A stretch of DNA of 64,000 nt, from contig NZ_AUEA01000014.1 in the NCBI RefSeq assembly GCF_000425745.1, positions 63,554-127,553 on the forward strand. The letters run 5' to 3'. The DNA comes from Pseudomonas cremoricolorata DSM 17059 = NBRC 16634. GTDB lineage: Bacteria > Pseudomonadota > Gammaproteobacteria > Pseudomonadales > Pseudomonadaceae. Positions 60,543 to 64,000 of this stretch are shown here, piece after piece. Positions within the stretch are counted from its first letter, which is position 1, and each line of letters begins with the position of its first letter. A program made the translations under genes and the position numbers. The notes beneath the pieces are model-generated. The model was given only the letters and a program-made list of their open reading frames with translations, was not told where the DNA came from and did no database searches.

Positions 60543-63275
60543 GTGAAAAGCATGGATCACGCCCTGCGCGTCGAAGTCTTGCAGCGCCTCACGTTGCAAT
60601 ACGGCCTCAAACCCATATCGGGCACGCAGTACATGCGCAAGGGCAAATGCCCGAACTGCGGTAAGTCCGAGCTGTACACGCGTCACGACACGCCGTGGTT
60701 CATCAAGTGCGGGCGGCAGAGCAAATGCGGCGAGCAGTGGCATGTCAAAGAGCTGTTCGATGACCTGTTCGACGACTACAGCAAGCGCTATCCGGCCTCG
60801 CACGCTGAACCCCATGCCTCGGGCGACGCCTACCTGCGCAACGCCCGCGGCTTCGACCTGGCGCTGATCGGCGGCTGGTACACGCAAGACAACTACTGGG
60901 ATTCAAAGCTGGGAATCGGCAGCGCCACAGTGCGCTTTGCCCTGGAGCACGGTGGCTACTGGGAACGCCTGATCGACAAGCCGCACCGCTTCGGCAAGAA
61001 GAAGGCGCGTTTCGCCCCGGGGCAATCTCCGCGGGGTTACTGGTGGTGCCCGCCGAGCGTCGACCTGCTGGAAAGCAGCGAGCTTTGGATTGTCGAGGGC
61101 ATATTCGACGCCATTGCCTTGCTGCATCACGGTATCGATGCCGTATCGGCCATGAGTTCAGGGGCGTTCCCATTCGAATCGCTCAAGGCGCTGGCCAAGC
61201 TCAGGGCTGATCAAGGGCGCAAGCTGCCGCGCCTGGTCTGGGCGCTGGACAATGAGCCGGGCGCGCACCGTTTCACCCGCAAGCACGCGGCTCTGGCGCG
61301 GGACCTGGGCTACAGCTGCCAGGCCGCGCAGATTCCCCAGCGCGGGCGCAAGGTGGACTGGAACGATCTGCACCAGCGCTGGAACTTCATCGACGCCACA
61401 GAGCGGCAGCAGCGCATCGATGACGACCTGCGCGAGGCGCGCTATCACGGCAGCCTATTGCTGGCCGACAGCGCCGCCGAGAAAGGCGTGCTGATGTACG
61501 ACTGGCGCGAGCGTCAGGAATTTCACTTCACCTTCGAGAGCCGCCTGTACTGGTTCAAGATGGACGTCGAGAAGTTCAACAAGGCCCAGCAGCAACTGGA
61601 CGAGTCGGAGCGTCAGGAAGACCTGGTGCTGACTGATCGCCAGCGCCGCGACAAGGCCTTGCGCCAGTGCGGCGCGGTCATCGAGATCGCCAACTGCAAT
61701 CCGCAGGCGCTGTACTTCCAACGCAATGAAGTCACCGACGAGTCCTGGTACTACTTTCGCGTCGACTTCCCCCACGACGAGCCGAGCGTGCTGAACACCT
61801 TCACTGGCGGCCAGGTGGCGGCGGCCAGCGAGTTCAAGAAGCGCCTGCTGAGCATGGCTGCAGGCGCGGTGTTCACTGGCAGCGGCTCGCAGCTCGACCG
61901 CATCATGCAGCAGCAGTTGTTCGGCCTGAAAACGGTCAAGACTATCGATTATGTCGGCTACAGCAAGGAGCATGCTTGCTACGTGTTCGGCGACCTGGCC
62001 GTGCGCGGCGGGGTGCTGGAGCAGGTCAACGCCGAGGACTATTTCGAGTTCAAGGGGCTGCGGCTCAAGACCTTGCAGAAGTCCATCCGCCTGGAGATCA
62101 ACCGCGACGCTGGCGAGTATCGGGCGCAATGGTTCGACTGGCTGTGGACGTGCTTTGGCACTCAGGGGGTGATTGCCTTGGCGTTCTGGTTCGGCTCGCT
62201 GTTTGCCGAGCAGATTCGGGCGCAGTTTCAGTCGTTCCCGTTCCTTGAGGTGACCGGCGAGGCCGGCGCCGGCAAGTCGACGCTGCTGATGTTCCTGTGG
62301 AAGCTGCTCGGCCGCCAGGATGAAGAGGGCGACGACCCGGTGAAGATGACCAAGGCCGGCTTGCGCCGCTGGCTGAGCCAGACCTCGGGCATGCCGGTGG
62401 TGATGCTCGAAGCCGACCGCAGCGATGCCGATAGCGGTGCGGTCAAATCGTTCGACTTTGACCAGTTCAAGCCACTGTTCAATGGCCGTGGCCTGGGCCT
62501 GACCGGGGTCAAGAACGGCGGCAACGACACCAACGCCCCACCTTTCCGCTCGACCCTGGTGTTCAGCCAGAACGCCTCGGTGGTGGCCTCGGAGGCGATT
62601 CTCACGCGCATCGTCAAACTGCACTTCGTGCGGCCGGAGGTGACCAGCGAGAGCCGCGCCGCGGCCGACAACCTCAACCATCTGCAAGCCAGTGACGTCA
62701 GCCACTTCCTGCTGCTGGCAGCCAAGGCCGAGCAGCAGGTCATGGAGACATTTCGCGCACGGGTAAAGGTGCATGAGCAGGCGCTGCGTGAACTGCGAGA
62801 GATACGCGTCGAACGCATCATCAAAAACCACGCGCAGTTGATGGCGCTGGTCGATGCCCTACGCCTGGTGGTGCCGATGGCTGACGCCCAGCACGACGCA
62901 ATCCTGCGCGAGCTGCGGGGCATGGCGCTGGCCCGGCAGCATGCGGTGAATGCCGATCCCAAGGAGGTCGCCGAATTCTGGGAGGTGTTCGACTACCTCC
63001 AGTCGCTGAGCGATGAACCGGTGGTGGACCACAGCAAGAAAGCCGAAGTCATCGCCGTGAACCTCAACGAGTTCTGCGAGCGCGCCGCCGAACACAAACA
63101 GAAGCTGGCCGACGCCGGAACCCTGCGCAGTCTGCTGCGCAATAGCAAGTCGCGGCCGTTCATCGATGCCAATCGCGCAGTGGATAGCGCGGTGCGGGCG
63201 GCGTTCAACCAGCGTGCGCCCGGGGCAGCGCGGCGGCCGACGACGGTCAAGTGCTGGACGTTCAGGGCAGACTGA
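60543..63275 (+). CDS. Phage primase-helicase (zinc-finger, TOPRIM and AAA+ NTPase)
   Basis: About 910 residues. N-terminal zinc ribbon (CPNCGKSELYTRHD...CGRQSKCGEQW), TOPRIM-like core (LWIVEGIFDAIALLHHGIDAV, quoted in part, and LVWALDNE) and a C-terminal NTPase with Walker A GEAGAGKSTLLMFLW, then VVMLEADRS as Walker B-like. It replaces the P2 gpA replication initiator, implying theta or primase-dependent replication. GTG at 60543 has GGAG 8 bases upstream and overlaps the stop of a 14-codon frame (60502-60546); the ATG at 60552 is an alternative. Confidence 0.88.
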   Translation: MKSMDHALRVEVLQRLTLQYGLKPISGTQYMRKGKCPNCGKSELYTRHDTPWFIKCGRQSKCGEQWHVKELFDDLFDDYSKRYPASHAEPHASGDAYLRNARGFDLALIGGWYTQDNYWDSKLGIGSATVRFALEHGGYWERLIDKPHRFGKKKARFAPGQSPRGYWWCPPSVDLLESSELWIVEGIFDAIALLHHGIDAVSAMSSGAFPFESLKALAKLRADQGRKLPRLVWALDNEPGAHRFTRKHAALARDLGYSCQAAQIPQRGRKVDWNDLHQRWNFIDATERQQRIDDDLREARYHGSLLLADSAAEKGVLMYDWRERQEFHFTFESRLYWFKMDVEKFNKAQQQLDESERQEDLVLTDRQRRDKALRQCGAVIEIANCNPQALYFQRNEVTDESWYYFRVDFPHDEPSVLNTFTGGQVAAASEFKKRLLSMAAGAVFTGSGSQLDRIMQQQLFGLKTVKTIDYVGYSKEHACYVFGDLAVRGGVLEQVNAEDYFEFKGLRLKTLQKSIRLEINRDAGEYRAQWFDWLWTCFGTQGVIALAFWFGSLFAEQIRAQFQSFPFLEVTGEAGAGKSTLLMFLWKLLGRQDEEGDDPVKMTKAGLRRWLSQTSGMPVVMLEADRSDADSGAVKSFDFDQFKPLFNGRGLGLTGVKNGGNDTNAPPFRSTLVFSQNASVVASEAILTRIVKLHFVRPEVTSESRAAADNLNHLQASDVSHFLLLAAKAEQQVMETFRARVKVHEQALRELREIRVERIIKNHAQLMALVDALRLVVPMADAQHDAILRELRGMALARQHAVNADPKEVAEFWEVFDYLQSLSDEPVVDHSKKAEVIAVNLNEFCERAAEHKQKLADAGTLRSLLRNSKSRPFIDANRAVDSAVRAAFNQRAPGAARRPTTVKCWTFRAD

Positions 63276-63400
63276 GCGGCCTGGGGGCTTTTTCCGTCTC
63301 GAAAACAAGAAATTACAGCGGTGCTTTCTAGACCTGGAACACAGCCGAGCGCCGGCAACCGCCACTACGCTTGGCCGTTTTTCTGTCTGGGAATCCCGAA

Positions 63401-64000
63401 ATGGCTGATGGCATTGAAGTGCGCGGCAAGCGCGTCCGCGTGTATTTCCAGTACCAAGGCGAACTGTGTCGGGAAACCCTGCCCGGGATCGCCACTCCAG
63501 CCCACCTGGCGCATGCCGAGCGGCTGGTGGGCACGATCAAGTACGAGATCGAGGCTGGCACGTTCGAGTACGCCCGGCACTTCCCCAACTCGCCTCGGGT
63601 CAAGACCAACACCCTGGGTCACTACATTGACCTTTGGTTAGAGATCAAACGCAACCAGTTGGCTACCAGCGGCTTTGCCATGTACCGCAGCCGCGCCGAG
63701 AAGCACATCCGCCCGCGCTGGGGCGCTCTGCAAGCTGATCGCATCGATCACCTGGACGTGCAGCACTGGGTGCAATCGGTGCTGATGCCCGAGCTGCACA
63801 ATAAAACGGTGCGGGAAATCGTCAGCCACTTGCGGCAGATCTTCCGCCTGTACCGCACCCGTAACCGCTCGGCGTTCGATCCTACCGACGGGATTACCAT
63901 TTCACTGCCCGATGCGGACGATCCCGACCCGTTCACCCGCGAAGAAATCAACGCCATCCTCACTCAGCCCACCGAACGACTACAGGAGATCAACCTGGCG
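63401..64000 (+). CDS. int: Tyrosine-type integrase, N-terminal part (runs off window)
   Basis: 200 residues with no stop before the edge. An N-terminal arm-binding domain (DUF3596-like: EVRGKRVRVYFQYQGELCRETLPG, in part), then the SAM-like core-binding domain (LGHYIDLWLEIKRNQLATSGF, in part, to SHLRQIFRLYR). The catalytic Arg-His-Tyr residues are beyond the window. It fits the phiCTX integrase type and the tRNA-Ser att on the left. The 63276-63400 gap shows nothing clear. Confidence 0.9.
   Translation, partial: MADGIEVRGKRVRVYFQYQGELCRETLPGIATPAHLAHAERLVGTIKYEIEAGTFEYARHFPNSPRVKTNTLGHYIDLWLEIKRNQLATSGFAMYRSRAEKHIRPRWGALQADRIDHLDVQHWVQSVLMPELHNKTVREIVSHLRQIFRLYRTRNRSAFDPTDGITISLPDADDPDPFTREEINAILTQPTERLQEINLA

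Larger units (their letters stand above)
32056..64000 (+). mobile_element. P2/phiCTX-like prophage (right end outside window)
   Basis: Starts at the tRNA-Ser 3' fragment and continues past 64000 through an integrase. It carries the P2 morphogenetic order Q,P / O,N,M,L,X, lysis, R,S, V,W,J,I,H, FI,FII,E,E',T,U,D, then a repressor/Cox/CII/Ogr block, primase-helicase and integrase. All structural genes look intact, so it may be inducible. Unlike P2, the ogr-type gene sits in the early block. Three non-structural insertions (32897-36530, 45738-46851, 57685-58545) look like cargo. Confidence 0.93.

Overview
The window looks like a Pseudomonas chromosome (P. putida/P. fluorescens-like). The signs are GC-rich coding, a zwf-gnd-glucoamylase cluster, a REP-like repeat, an SfnR-type sulfur regulator and a phiCTX-like (P2-type) prophage. 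The genus call is inference from gene content.

1-8.6 kb is mostly ordinary chromosome: the 3' end of nhaR, sstT, a YceH gene, a minus-strand unit gnd > zwf > GH15 glucoamylase-like hydrolase, and a MocR-type regulator. 8.6-12.4 kb is a tightly overlapping four-gene operon divergent from that regulator: serine O-acetyltransferase, free-standing alanyl-tRNA editing protein (AlaX type), MFS transporter and cysteine-synthase-like PLP enzyme. Its composition suggests synthesis, export and self-protection for a beta-substituted alanine (inference).

12.4-29.4 kb looks like an organosulfur scavenging region. It holds three DszC/SfnB-type flavin acyl-CoA-dehydrogenase-like oxygenases, an NtaA/DszA-type flavin monooxygenase, an aldo/keto reductase, a complete oligopeptide/opine-type ABC importer, an MFS exporter, a TonB-dependent receptor and an SfnR-like sigma54 activator. 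Four transcription units each have a GG-N10-GC sigma54 promoter and an upstream CTGTTG-N6-CAACAG palindrome (two perfect, two near-perfect) centred about 107-119 bp before the predicted start. This ties the region into one regulon. A second TonB receptor (siderophore type, with a Fur-box-like site) closes the host part.

32.06 kb to the right edge is a P2/phiCTX-like prophage. Its left end is a displaced 3' fragment of a tRNA-Ser gene (att core). An integrase runs off the right edge, so attR and the intact tRNA should lie just outside. The order is att, a cluster of eleven GGTAAT-type repeats, a cos-like site, cargo 1 (AT-rich helicase-nuclease and membrane protein), Q-P / O-N-M-L-X, holin, endolysin, Rz/Rz1, R-S, cargo 2 (membrane protein pair at the P2 Z/fun position), V-W-J-I-H-tail fibre assembly, FI-FII-E-E'-T-U-D, cargo 3 (membrane protein), repressor, Cox-like, CII-like, Ogr-like, a primase-helicase and integrase. 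The three cargo loci are the best candidates for undescribed phage-defence or superinfection-exclusion genes. The strongest is the 842-aa helicase with a PD-(D/E)XK-like C-terminus. Start codons were re-chosen from Shine-Dalgarno spacing and ATGA-type overlaps where the longest frame was implausible.
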